From Mycolicibacterium sediminis (GTDB taxonomy: Bacteria > Actinomycetota > Actinomycetes > Mycobacteriales > Mycobacteriaceae): a stretch of DNA of 64,000 nt. Shown in pieces: positions 16,615 through 24,597 of the stretch. The translations under genes were made by a program, and so were the position numbers. The DNA lies in assembly GCF_010731735.1 (NCBI RefSeq), contig NZ_AP022588.1:4588001-4652000 (forward strand). Direction: 5' to 3'. Each line of letters begins with the position of its first letter. Positions within the stretch are counted from its first letter, which is position 1. Under the pieces are notes generated by a model that was not told the DNA's origin, searched no databases, and was given only the letters and a program-made list of their open reading frames with translations.

Positions 16615-17426
16615 CCACTGCGTCGTACTACACGCCCCGCGGCGGCCTGCCCCCGCAGACCGATCTGCTGACCGACCGCGCCATCGTCACCGAGGCCTAC
16701 ACGGTGATCCCGCGAGGAGTGCTCTCGGACATCGTCACCTCGGTGTTCCCGGAATGGACCGACACGCGCGCATGGATCATCAACCGACCCGTCGCCGGTG
16801 GTGCGACGACGTACTTCCAGGCGATCGTCGAGGTGAAGCCGGGCGGCGGCGCGCAGCGACCGGAGCCGCAGCCCGAGGTACAAAGCTTCCTGTTCGTCAC
16901 GTCCGGTGCGCTCACCGTCGACGCGGCAGGCCAGTCACAGAGACTCACCGAGGGCGGCTTCGCCTACCTTCCCGCAGGCACCGACTGGTCGGCCCGCAAC
17001 GACGGCGACGCCGACGCGACGTTCGTCTGGATCCGCAAGCGCTACGAGGCCATCGAGGGCCACACGGTGTCCGTCACATTCGGCAACGAGCAGGACGTCG
17101 AACCGTCGGCCATGCCCGGGACCGACGGCAAGTGGCGCACGACCCGCATGCTCGACCCGCAGGACCTCGGGTACGACATGCACGTCAACGTCGTCACCTT
17201 CGAGCCCGGTGCGACCATTCCCTTCGCCGAGACCCACGTGATGGAACACGGCCTCCTGATGCTCGAGGGCAAGGCCGTCTATCACCTCAACGGAGACTGG
17301 GTGGAGGTCCAGGCAGGCGACTTCCTCTCGCTCAGAGCCTTCTGCCCGCAGGCGTGCTACGCGGGTGGACCGTCGAACTTCCGTTACCTGCTGTACAAGG
17401 ACGTCAACCGCCAGATCCTGCTCTGA
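16611..17426 (+). CDS. allE: (S)-ureidoglycine aminohydrolase, bicupin
   Basis: A 271-residue bicupin enzyme that hydrolyses (S)-ureidoglycine to (S)-ureidoglycolate and ammonia, with a Mn-binding site in the C-terminal cupin. The family start is clear (SYYTPRGGLPPQTDLLTDRAIVTEAYTVIPRG, read in parts). The C-terminal cupin has ETHVMEHGLLMLEGKAVY, with the His/Glu ligands, and ends in RYLLYKDVNRQ, typical of AllE/YlbA. GTG 16611 overlaps the DUF6986 stop as GTGA and follows AGGAGC. It belongs to the ureide pathway with the allantoinase at 19944. Allantoate amidohydrolase, the step between them, is not in the window. Confidence 0.88.
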   Translation: MTTASYYTPRGGLPPQTDLLTDRAIVTEAYTVIPRGVLSDIVTSVFPEWTDTRAWIINRPVAGGATTYFQAIVEVKPGGGAQRPEPQPEVQSFLFVTSGALTVDAAGQSQRLTEGGFAYLPAGTDWSARNDGDADATFVWIRKRYEAIEGHTVSVTFGNEQDVEPSAMPGTDGKWRTTRMLDPQDLGYDMHVNVVTFEPGATIPFAETHVMEHGLLMLEGKAVYHLNGDWVEVQAGDFLSLRAFCPQACYAGGPSNFRYLLYKDVNRQILL

Positions 17427-17433
17427 CGCGTCA

Positions 17434-17463
17434 GACCGGACGCCGGGGTCGAGGCGTCCGGTC
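17434..17463. terminator. Bidirectional hairpin terminator
   Basis: GACCGGACGCC (17434-17444) pairs perfectly with GGCGTCCGGTC (17453-17463) around an 8-base loop. It sits in the 54-base gap between convergent allE and the racemase gene. No U-run follows, as is usual in mycobacteria. Confidence 0.75.
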
Positions 17464-17480
17464 CCGTGTGTCTCGTCGTC

Positions 17481-18203
17481 CTACAACCGGAATGGCCAGC
17501 CGGTGACCTTCTTCGAGCGCGGAGTCGCGTAGGTACGCACCTTCGACGTCGACAGGCCCATTCGGACCAGCCCCTCGGCGATGGTGACGGCCGCGCGGAC
17601 TCCGTCGACGATCGGGACGCCGGTCGCGGCCGTCACCTTCTCCTCGAGTTCGGCCATGCCGCCGCAGCCGAGGCAGATCACCTCGGCGTGGTCGTTCTCG
17701 ACTGCCTCTCGGGCCTGACGGACGATCGCCTCGACCGCCCGATCCGGATCCGACTCGAGTTCGAGCACACCGAGGCCTGACGCCCGTACCGACGCACATC
17801 GCGCGTCGAGCCCCGCAAGTTTGAGGCGATCTTCGATCAGGGGGACGGTGCGGTCCAGCGTGGTCACGACCGAGTACTTGTGTCCCAGGTACATCGCCGT
17901 CGACGCCGCCGCCTCCGTGATGTCGACCACCGGGACGTCGAGCAACTCCTGCAGACCTTCCCGGCCGTGCTCGCCGTAGCCGGCCTGAATGACGGCGTCG
18001 AACGGCTCGGAGTACGAGGTGATCGCGTCCATCACGGCGATGGCCGCGAGATAGCTCTCGAAGTTCCCTTCGCAAGAGTCCGCACCGAAACGCGGTGTGA
18101 TGCCGACGATCTCGGTGCCCGGCGACGCGACACCGCGCGCCGACTCGGCGATCGCGTCGGTCATCGAGGCCGTCGTGTTGACGTTGGCGACGAGAATCTT
18201 CAT
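17481..18203 (-). CDS. Aspartate/glutamate racemase family protein, probable allantoin/hydantoin racemase
   Basis: A 240-residue member of the Asp/Glu/hydantoin racemase superfamily. The N-terminus MKILVANVNTTASM resembles hydantoin and allantoin racemases. The two catalytic cysteines expected of this fold are visible as GADSCEG (about residue 44) and CLGCGGM (about 180). It probably interconverts (R)- and (S)-allantoin or a related hydantoin so that both enantiomers enter the pathway. The gene follows the NCS1 permease gene by 13 bases on the same strand, so uptake and racemisation are co-transcribed. Assignment to allantoin rather than other hydantoins rests on context (allantoinase, allE). 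Confidence 0.8.
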   Translation of the reverse strand: MKILVANVNTTASMTDAIAESARGVASPGTEIVGITPRFGADSCEGNFESYLAAIAVMDAITSYSEPFDAVIQAGYGEHGREGLQELLDVPVVDITEAAASTAMYLGHKYSVVTTLDRTVPLIEDRLKLAGLDARCASVRASGLGVLELESDPDRAVEAIVRQAREAVENDHAEVICLGCGGMAELEEKVTAATGVPIVDGVRAAVTIAEGLVRMGLSTSKVRTYATPRSKKVTGWPFRL

Positions 18204-18216
18204 GTGGTGGTCCCCA

Positions 18217-19722
18217 CTAGTGTGTGCTGGCCACGGCGATGGGCTCGCCGGAGACGTCGTTGAACGGTCCTCGGCGGTCGGCGACCACCAGGTACACGAT
18301 GGCCCCGAGTCCCGCACCAATGAACCAGGAGAACTCCGAGACGATCTTGAACGCCGGAACGAACGCCATCAACAGTGCCGCCACCGCGGTGATGACGAGG
18401 GCGACCACGGCACGCACGTTGACGCCCTTCGAGTACTGGTATTCACCGTTCACGTCTGTCGTGAACAGGGCTGGAACGTTGATCTTGGAACGGCGCACCA
18501 GCCAGTAGTCGGCCATGATGATGCCGAACAGCGGACCCAGGATGGCACCGAGCCCACCGAGGAAGTAGTTGATGACGGCAGGCGAGTTGTAGAGGTTCCA
18601 CGGCAGGATCACCAGTCCGATGACGGCCGAGATGAACGCTGCGCGACGGAAGTTCAGTTGCTTCGGAAACAGGTTGTTGAGCGCGTAGATCGGGGCGACG
18701 AAGTTCGCCATCAGGTTCACGGCGACCGTCAGGATCAACAGCGCGAGTGCCGCGAGCACCAGCAGCAGGGTGTTCGGCACCTCTTGGACGATGTCGGCGG
18801 GCGCTTCGATGATGCGTCCGTCGATGCGGAACTGGGCGCCGGCCAGGGTGATGACGATGGCGCCGAACACCAGCATGTTGAGCGGGATGCCCCAGAAGTT
18901 GCCCGTCACGATGGCGCGCTTCGACGTCGCGTTACGGGTGAAGTCGCAGAAGTTGAGGACGAACGTGCCGTAGATCGCCACCCACAGACTGGCGCCGCCG
19001 ATGATCTGCAGCCACATGTCGACACCGGTCAGCGAGTCCGGCGTCGTCCATGCAATGGTCCAGTCGGCGTTGCTGAGCATCCAGACGGCCAGCGCGATCA
19101 TCGTGAACAGGATGACCGGGCCGGCGAACGCCTCGTACCTGCGGATCATCTCCATGCCGTAGCTGACGATGATCACCTGGATCACCCACAGCGCGACGAA
19201 CGAGATCCAGCCGAGCGTCGACAGCCCCAAGAAGCTGTTCGAGTCGAGGGTTTCAGCGGACGGTACGAGCGCAATGATGAGGATGCGCAGGACCACGGAC
19301 GCCAGGTAGGTCTGGATGCCGAACCACGCGATCGCGACCGCGCCGCGGATGAGCGCCGGAATCTGAGCACCGAGGGTGCCGAACGAGATGCGGCTCATCA
19401 CCGGGAACGGGACACCGGTCTTCTCCCCCATGAACCCGGACAGGTTGAGCAGCAGGAACAGGAAGACGCCACCCAGGCCGAGCGCCAGCAGGATCTGCCA
19501 CCCGCCGAGGCCGAGGGCGAACAGTCCGATGGCGAACGAGTAGTTGCCCAGGCTGTGCACGTCATTCGCCCACAGGGTGAAGATGTTGTATGCGCTCCAT
19601 CGTCGCCCGTGGCGCTTCGTGGGCGCCAGTTCGGGGTTGTACAGAGAGGGGCTCACGTCGGCGAACGGCCTTGCATCGTCACGACTGGAGTCGCCGATGA
19701 CCCCGGTGGACTCTGTGCTCAT
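18217..19722 (-). CDS. NCS1 family nucleobase/allantoin:cation symporter
   Basis: A 501-residue membrane transporter with about twelve hydrophobic helices. NCS1 hallmarks are NPELAPTKRHGRRWSAYNIFTLWANDVHSLGNYSFAIG (read in parts) in helix 1, GEKTGVPFPVMSRISFGTLGAQIPALIRG, AWFGIQTYL with the conserved Gln, NFCDFTR in the middle, and GIMMADYWLVRR-like ADYWLVRRSKINV near the C-terminus. The family imports allantoin, hydantoins, uracil or cytosine with Na+ or H+. Neighbours make allantoin the best guess. ATG 19722 starts MSTESTGVIGDSS; the frame extends to 19797 but includes one of the IclR operators, so the shorter start is preferred. It forms an operon with the racemase. Confidence 0.87.
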   Translation of the reverse strand: MSTESTGVIGDSSRDDARPFADVSPSLYNPELAPTKRHGRRWSAYNIFTLWANDVHSLGNYSFAIGLFALGLGGWQILLALGLGGVFLFLLLNLSGFMGEKTGVPFPVMSRISFGTLGAQIPALIRGAVAIAWFGIQTYLASVVLRILIIALVPSAETLDSNSFLGLSTLGWISFVALWVIQVIIVSYGMEMIRRYEAFAGPVILFTMIALAVWMLSNADWTIAWTTPDSLTGVDMWLQIIGGASLWVAIYGTFVLNFCDFTRNATSKRAIVTGNFWGIPLNMLVFGAIVITLAGAQFRIDGRIIEAPADIVQEVPNTLLLVLAALALLILTVAVNLMANFVAPIYALNNLFPKQLNFRRAAFISAVIGLVILPWNLYNSPAVINYFLGGLGAILGPLFGIIMADYWLVRRSKINVPALFTTDVNGEYQYSKGVNVRAVVALVITAVAALLMAFVPAFKIVSEFSWFIGAGLGAIVYLVVADRRGPFNDVSGEPIAVASTH

Positions 19723-19770
19723 GGATACGCCTGTCACGTCGGGGCGCCGACGCTCAGCGCCGACGCCGGA

Positions 19771-19785
19771 TTCCACTGTGCGGAA
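19771..19785. promoter_or_regulatory. IclR operator, copy 3
   Basis: TTCCACTGTGCGGAA has the same 15-bp spacing as the copies at 15212 and 15281. It lies 49 bases upstream of the permease start, in the divergent permease/allantoinase region. Confidence 0.6.
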
Positions 19786-19901
19786 GTAATGTTCCACGGA
19801 TGCGATCAGTAAGTCGCATCAGGACACCGCCTGTCAAGGGTTCGGAGCGATTGACTGTGCCACGGCTCACACCTAGAGTCACCCAAGGAATGGAGTTGAA
19901 A

Positions 19902-19916
19902 TTCCACGATGAGGAA
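19902..19916. promoter_or_regulatory. IclR operator, copy 4
   Basis: TTCCACGATGAGGAA matches the shared 15-bp pattern and lies 28 bases upstream of the allantoinase ATG, where bound repressor would block transcription start or elongation. Confidence 0.6.
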
Positions 19917-19943
19917 TCTTCTCGTAGCAACGGAGAACTGCCG

Positions 19944-21302
19944 ATGACCGCCGACACCCCCGACCACTCCGGTTTCGACCTGGTGGTCCGCGGCGAACGC
20001 ATGCTGACCACGGCGGGAATCGTCGCCCGGGAGATCGGCATCCGCGACGGCCGCGTCGTCGCCATCGAGCCGCTCGGGAGCGGCCTCACCGGCACGGAGG
20101 TCATCGAACTCACCGACGAGCAGGTGATGATCCCCGGTCTGGTCGATACGCACGTGCACGTCAACGAGCCGGGTCGCACCGAGTGGGAGGGATTCGACTC
20201 CGCTACCCGCGCAGCGGCTGCGGGCGGTGTGACCACGTTGATCGACATGCCGCTCAACTCGATTCCGCCGACGGTCAACGTCGAGGCGCTCGACGCGAAG
20301 CGCGCGGCCGCAGCGGGAAAGACGCACATCGACGTCGGCTTCTGGGGCGGCGCCATCCCCGGCAACACCGGCGATCTGCGCGGCCTGCACGACGATGGCG
20401 TGTTCGGCTTCAAGTGCTTTCTGCTGCACTCCGGAGTCGACGAGTTCCCGCATCTCGACGCGGACGAGATGGAGAAGGACATGGCCGTGCTGGCCGGCTT
20501 CGACTCCATGATGATCGTGCACGCCGAGGACTCGCGCGCCATCGATCGTGCCCCCTCGGCCGAGGGCAACAAGTATGAGCGCTTCCTCGCGTCGCGGCCG
20601 CGCGGCGCGGAGAACGTCGCGATCGCCGAGGTCATCGAACGCGCTCGGTGGACCGGCGTCCGCGCACACATCCTGCACCTCTCGTCGTCGGACGCCCTGC
20701 CCATGCTCGCCACCGCCAAGCGCGACGGCGTCAAGATCACCGTCGAGACGTGCCCGCACTACCTGACGCTGCTGGCCGAGGAGATCCCCAACGGCGCCAC
20801 CGCGTTCAAGTGCTGCCCGCCGATCCGCGAGGCGTCGAACCGGGAACTGCTGTGGCAGGGCCTGCTCGACGGAACGATCGACTGCATCGTCTCCGACCAC
20901 TCACCCTCGACAGTCGACCTCAAGGACGTCGAGAACGGCGACTTCGGCGTGGCGTGGGGCGGCGTCGCGTCGCTGCAGCTGGGCCTGTCGTTGATCTGGA
21001 CCGAGGCGAAGCGTCGCGGCATCGAACTCGTGCAGGTGCTCGACTGGATGGCGGCCAAGCCCGCCGCGCTCGCCGGACTGAACACCAAGGGCAAGATCGC
21101 CCTCGGTTACGACGCCGACTTCGCGATCTTCGAACCCGAGTCCGCACAGGTCGTCGACGTGCACAAGCTGCACCACAAGAACCCCGTCAGCCCGTACGAC
21201 GGGCGTGCGCTCGCCGGTGTCGTGACGGGTACCTGGTTGCGCGGCAAGAAGATCGACTTCCAGACCGCACATGGCCGGATGCTGCGTCGCGGCGGGGTGT
21301 AG
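19944..21302 (+). CDS. allB: Allantoinase
   Basis: A 452-residue cyclic amidohydrolase that opens allantoin to allantoate. The binuclear metal site is visible in full: DTHVHVNEPG (HxH), the carboxylated lysine in GFKCFLLHSG, His in MIVHAEDS, His in AHILHLSSS and Asp in CIVSDHSPS. The HVNEPGRTEWEGF and ETCPHYLTL segments are typical of allantoinase rather than dihydroorotase or hydantoinase. ATG 19944 follows GGAGAA; an in-frame ATG at 19890 would include the operator, so I reject it. It diverges from the permease/racemase operon and shares its IclR-controlled region. It feeds allantoate to an allantoate-degrading enzyme not seen here. Confidence 0.92.
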   Translation: MTADTPDHSGFDLVVRGERMLTTAGIVAREIGIRDGRVVAIEPLGSGLTGTEVIELTDEQVMIPGLVDTHVHVNEPGRTEWEGFDSATRAAAAGGVTTLIDMPLNSIPPTVNVEALDAKRAAAAGKTHIDVGFWGGAIPGNTGDLRGLHDDGVFGFKCFLLHSGVDEFPHLDADEMEKDMAVLAGFDSMMIVHAEDSRAIDRAPSAEGNKYERFLASRPRGAENVAIAEVIERARWTGVRAHILHLSSSDALPMLATAKRDGVKITVETCPHYLTLLAEEIPNGATAFKCCPPIREASNRELLWQGLLDGTIDCIVSDHSPSTVDLKDVENGDFGVAWGGVASLQLGLSLIWTEAKRRGIELVQVLDWMAAKPAALAGLNTKGKIALGYDADFAIFEPESAQVVDVHKLHHKNPVSPYDGRALAGVVTGTWLRGKKIDFQTAHGRMLRRGGV

Positions 21303-21404
21303 CGCTCGACGAGCGACGCGTCGGGCTAGCACCGCAGCGCGCGCGGGCTGATCTTTGGTGGCGGCAGCGCCGGGGCCTGGGGCGCGGCGGCTGTCGCTTG
21401 GTGT

Positions 21405-22337
21405 TCAGTCGGCGGCGTCGGCCGGCGCGTTCCAGTTGCCGAGTTTGTCGGGGTTGGCAACGATCCAGATTCGAACGATCTTGCCGTCCACGACGTCGAA
21501 GGAATACACCCTGACGACTTGATCTCCGGACAGCAACAGCAGACCGCTCTGGCCGTTCACACTGCGCTCGACGAGCTGCGCGCAATCCTGCTTGACGAGG
21601 ATGCCGCGCGCGAATCGCGCTACCTTGTCCGACCCGATCACCGGCCGGAGCGCGGCCCGAGTCTTGCCCCCTCCATCCACGCGCACCACCACGTTCGGAT
21701 CTAGCGTGTCGATCAGCTCGTCCAGTCTTCCGCTACTGCATGCCTTCTTGAACGCAGCCACTACAGCCGAATGGGCACCAGCGTCCGAGGACCGTCCATA
21801 CCGTTCGGCATTGATGTGCCGCCTGGCCGAGACGGCGAGCTGGCGGCAGGCATCGGATGACCTGCCGACGATCTCTGCTATCTCCTTGTAGGGGATCGCG
21901 AACACGTCATGCAGGATCAGCGTGACCCGCTCGGCCGGCGTCACCTCCTCCAGAAGCACCAGCAGGGCCGTGCTCACCGATTCATCGAGGGTGACCTCAT
22001 TGATCGGGTCGCCACCAGCCAGCGCGTCGGTACCGAAATTGGCTGCGAAGTAACTGGTGGGCAGCGGTTCGGGTAACCAGTCACCCACATACGCCTCGCG
22101 GCGAACACGTGCCGACCGGAGTTGATCGAGACACACCCGGCTCGTCACCTGCACCAGCCAGGCCTGCGGCACCTCGATCAACGATTGTGCCTGCGAGTTC
22201 ATTGCGTACCAGCGCGAATACGCCTCCTGGACCATGTCCTCGGCGTCGTGCGTCGAACCCAGCAGACGAAAGGCAACACTGAGCAGCAGCTTCCGGTACT
22301 GGCCGACATCGGGGTTCGACGGCTCAGCGGTGCTCAT
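21405..22337 (-). CDS. ECF41-type RNA polymerase sigma factor with SnoaL-like C-terminal domain (SigJ-like)
   Basis: A 310-residue extracytoplasmic-function sigma factor. Sigma-2 is seen in RLLGSTHDAEDMVQEAYSRWY and sigma-4 in TPAERVTLILHDVFAIPYKEIAEIVGRSSDACRQ (read in parts). The C-terminal SnoaL-like domain replaces an anti-sigma factor and carries the three ECF41 signatures: WLPEP in the linker, DGGGK and NPDKL near the end. Such extensions control sigma activity in cis. The start ATG at 22337 follows AGGAGACC. A divergent carboxymuconolactone-decarboxylase-like gene, the known ECF41 partner, lies across a region with a matching promoter. The activating signal is unknown. Confidence 0.9.
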   Translation of the reverse strand: MSTAEPSNPDVGQYRKLLLSVAFRLLGSTHDAEDMVQEAYSRWYAMNSQAQSLIEVPQAWLVQVTSRVCLDQLRSARVRREAYVGDWLPEPLPTSYFAANFGTDALAGGDPINEVTLDESVSTALLVLLEEVTPAERVTLILHDVFAIPYKEIAEIVGRSSDACRQLAVSARRHINAERYGRSSDAGAHSAVVAAFKKACSSGRLDELIDTLDPNVVVRVDGGGKTRAALRPVIGSDKVARFARGILVKQDCAQLVERSVNGQSGLLLLSGDQVVRVYSFDVVDGKIVRIWIVANPDKLGNWNAPADAAD

Positions 22338-22501
22338 CGGGGTCTCCTCTCGTAGACCGACGTGCCGACCGCCAACCAGGTGTGTCGGACCGGTGAAGGC
22401 ACTTCCTACCATCAAGACGAAATGGCCAGGCGGTTCGTGATGAGCGGTGGCTGCTGGGAACCTGCACCGCACCCTACGGCGAACCACGGCGCGAGTGTCG
22501 A

Positions 22502-22528
22502 CGTCACACCGGCGGTGCCTACGTCGTC
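22502..22528 (+). promoter_or_regulatory. ECF41-type promoter
   Basis: CGTCACA (22502-22508), then exactly 16 bases, then CGTC (22525-22528). This fits the published ECF41 promoter type (TGTCACA near -35, CGTC near -10) with one mismatch. It lies 58 bases upstream of the partner gene start, so the sigma factor at 21405-22337 should transcribe it. Confidence 0.6.
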
Positions 22529-22586
22529 TGACAGGTGCGGCCGGTGCTCGGCCGTCTACCAACACTCGATCATCAGAGGAGCCAAC

Positions 22587-23045
22587 GTGAACCACGTCGA
22601 CATCGGCCGCACGCAACCCGCCAGCTACAAGGCGCTGATCGAGCTGCACGTCGCTTCCACCAAGGCCGCGGTCGAGGTGGGCCTGAGTGCAAGACTCGTC
22701 GAACTGGTCAAGATCAGGGCATCCCAGATGAACGGTTGTGCCTACTGCCTCCGAATGCACACAGTCGATGCCCTGCGACACGGTGAGACGACGGATCGGC
22801 TGGCGGTGCTTTCGGCGTGGCGGGAGACCACCGATTACTTCGCGCCCGACGAAACGTCGGCTCTGGAGATCACGGAGTACGTCACTCACATCGGCGGAGC
22901 CGAACTGTCGGCGGACGCACACGCCAGGATCCGCGAGTCGTTGTCCGCCGGACAGATCGCCGCCGTTCACTGGCTGGCCATCGTGATCAATGCCTTCAAC
23001 AGAGTCGCCATCTCGAGCCACCTGCCCGTCACACCCGCTTCGTGA
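22587..23045 (+). CDS. Carboxymuconolactone decarboxylase (AhpD-like) family protein, ECF41 partner
   Basis: A 152-residue all-helical AhpD-like protein. The redox-type motif is CAYCLRMH (CxxC plus His), preceded by LVELVKIRASQMNG, both typical of the COE proteins linked to ECF41 sigma factors. They are thought to be peroxidase- or oxidoreductase-like; a ring-cleavage decarboxylase role is unlikely. GTG 22587 follows AGAGGAG, and the ECF41 promoter lies upstream. The frame extends far upstream, but that part covers the promoter and has no family resemblance. The gene is divergent from its sigma factor. Confidence 0.85.
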   Translation: MNHVDIGRTQPASYKALIELHVASTKAAVEVGLSARLVELVKIRASQMNGCAYCLRMHTVDALRHGETTDRLAVLSAWRETTDYFAPDETSALEITEYVTHIGGAELSADAHARIRESLSAGQIAAVHWLAIVINAFNRVAISSHLPVTPAS

Positions 23046-23072
23046 ACTCACCCGCGGGTGTCTTCGCGACAC

Positions 23073-23097
23073 AACTCCGTTCCGTCACAACGGAGTT
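23073..23097 (+). terminator. Hairpin terminator after the AhpD-like gene
   Basis: AACTCCGTT (23073-23081) pairs perfectly with AACGGAGTT (23089-23097) around a 7-base loop, 27 bases after the stop codon. Confidence 0.65.
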
Positions 23098-23248
23098 CAG
23101 GGCGGCAGCGGCGACGAATGGACACCTACCGCGCCTCAACTGATTCAGCGGAACGTGCCCGACGTCACCCTCACAGAACGCTTCGCTTGGGCGTCAAGGT
23201 ATGTGACCCCGTGGCAATGGAGCTGAGGGCGACACGAAGGGAATGCCG

Positions 23249-23596
23249 ATGAAGATCCACCCGAACGGCAGTGACCACGCCTCGGTGAACTCCGTCGCAG
23301 GTGAGTTCGGCGGCCGACGTCGCAACGGATCGGCGGTGTCAGCCGCTGTCATCGCTTGGGTCGCCACAGGCCTGCTCCTGGCAGCGGAGATCGTCGCGAT
23401 CGCAATCGTCGCCTTTCCCGCCCGCGCCTCGGCCGCGCCGTCCTCGGCGCACCTCAATCGGGTCGGCGCACTCTCCCTGGATCGTTGCACCGTAGCCGCC
23501 ACGCGGCCCAGCGGGCCCGTCACGAGGACGAGGAGCTTCAGTGATGACTTTCGACAGGAGGTTCTCCACACCACGGTCATACTCGACGCGTGCTGA
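23249..23596 (+). CDS. Hypothetical small membrane or secreted protein
   Basis: A 115-residue open frame from ATG 23249, 6 bases after AAGGGA. After a polar N-terminus of about 28 residues, a strong hydrophobic stretch (AVIAWVATGLLLAAEIVAIAIVAFP) is followed by ARASAAPSS, so it could be a single-pass membrane protein or carry an unusually long signal peptide. The remainder is Arg/Ser/Thr-rich and resembles nothing I recognise. It stands alone between the AhpD-like gene and the MOSC gene. It could be spurious in its C-terminal half. Confidence 0.4.
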   Translation: MKIHPNGSDHASVNSVAGEFGGRRRNGSAVSAAVIAWVATGLLLAAEIVAIAIVAFPARASAAPSSAHLNRVGALSLDRCTVAATRPSGPVTRTRSFSDDFRQEVLHTTVILDAC

Positions 23597-23682
23597 TACG
23601 CGAGATCATCGCCGTATCTCGATAGTGTTCGAGCTTCGGCCTCCTCGGCGATCGCGCGAGGCAGTCAAGGGAGATGAGACGA

Positions 23683-24492
23683 GTGACCACTACCGACGCC
23701 GGCGTGGGCCACGTCGGGCACCTCGACGTCACGGCCATCAAGGGTTTCGCCGTCGTCCCCACCGAGCGCATCACCGTCACCGTCACCGGGGTCCTCGGCA
23801 ATCGCGAATTCTTCTTCGCCGAGCCGAGCGGTCGCCTCTTCTCCGTGGACGTGGATTCACACCTGCTGCCGTACTGGTCTCGCTTCGAGCCCGCGACCAA
23901 CCACCTCCTGATCGGTGAAGGACGGGACACGGTGTTCGATGAAGCCCTCCCCACCGACGGCGACACCGCCGAGTTCGACTTCGAGGGCTCACCTCGGGTC
24001 GGACGGTTCGTCGCCGGCCCGTGGGACGACTGGGCCTCGGGCATCACGCAGCGACCGTTGTCGCTGGTGCGAAGCGTTCAGCCCGGCGGAGCGTACGACG
24101 CCCATCCGGTCACCCTTCAGAGCGAGGCCTCGTTGGCGGCGCTCGGGCACGAGACCGACGGGTCCCCCGTCGACCGACGCCGATTCCGCATGCAGGTGAC
24201 CCTCGTCGACGTCGCCGAGGCCTTCGCCGAGGACGGTTGGGCTGGACGCGAGGCCACCGTTGGCGACTGCACGCTCCGGATCGGCGGGCCTGTCCCGAGA
24301 TGCGTTGGTGCCGAGCATAATCCGACCGACCGGTCTCGCACGTTCAAGGTGCTGCAGACGATCAATCGGGTTCGGGGCGTCGGACACGGTGAATTCGGGC
24401 GAGGCCTGATGTTCGGGGTATACGCGTCGGTCGTCGAACCCGGTGACATCGCGGTCGGCGACCCGATCACCCTCGACGCCACCGGGCAGTGA
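23683..24492 (+). CDS. MOSC domain-containing protein
   Basis: A 269-residue protein with an N-terminal MOSC beta-barrel (HVGHLDVTAIKGFAVVPTERITVTVTGVLGNREFFF, read in parts) and a C-terminal MOSC domain with RRFRMQVTLVDVAEAFAEDGWAGREATVGDCTLRIGGPVPRCVG. The last Cys (VPRCVG) corresponds to the conserved MOSC cysteine. MOSC domains bind the molybdenum cofactor or transfer sulphur, as in mARC-type reductases and MoCo sulphurase. No partner gene is nearby. GTG 23683 is 9 bases after AAGGGAG, a better spacing than ATG 23674, which nearly touches that site. Confidence 0.82.
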   Translation: MTTTDAGVGHVGHLDVTAIKGFAVVPTERITVTVTGVLGNREFFFAEPSGRLFSVDVDSHLLPYWSRFEPATNHLLIGEGRDTVFDEALPTDGDTAEFDFEGSPRVGRFVAGPWDDWASGITQRPLSLVRSVQPGGAYDAHPVTLQSEASLAALGHETDGSPVDRRRFRMQVTLVDVAEAFAEDGWAGREATVGDCTLRIGGPVPRCVGAEHNPTDRSRTFKVLQTINRVRGVGHGEFGRGLMFGVYASVVEPGDIAVGDPITLDATGQ

Positions 24493-24597
24493 CCATGCGA
24501 CCATCCCCCCACTACTCATCAGGCTCATTGTGTCCGTCGTCACACCTCGATAGGGTGCCGTAACAGCACGCCGACGATCGACATCGGGAGGAACTCC

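Noticed and set aside
21303..21315. CGCTCGACGAGCG as a terminator after allantoinase
   Set aside because: A perfect palindrome but with a one-base centre, so it cannot form a normal hairpin loop.
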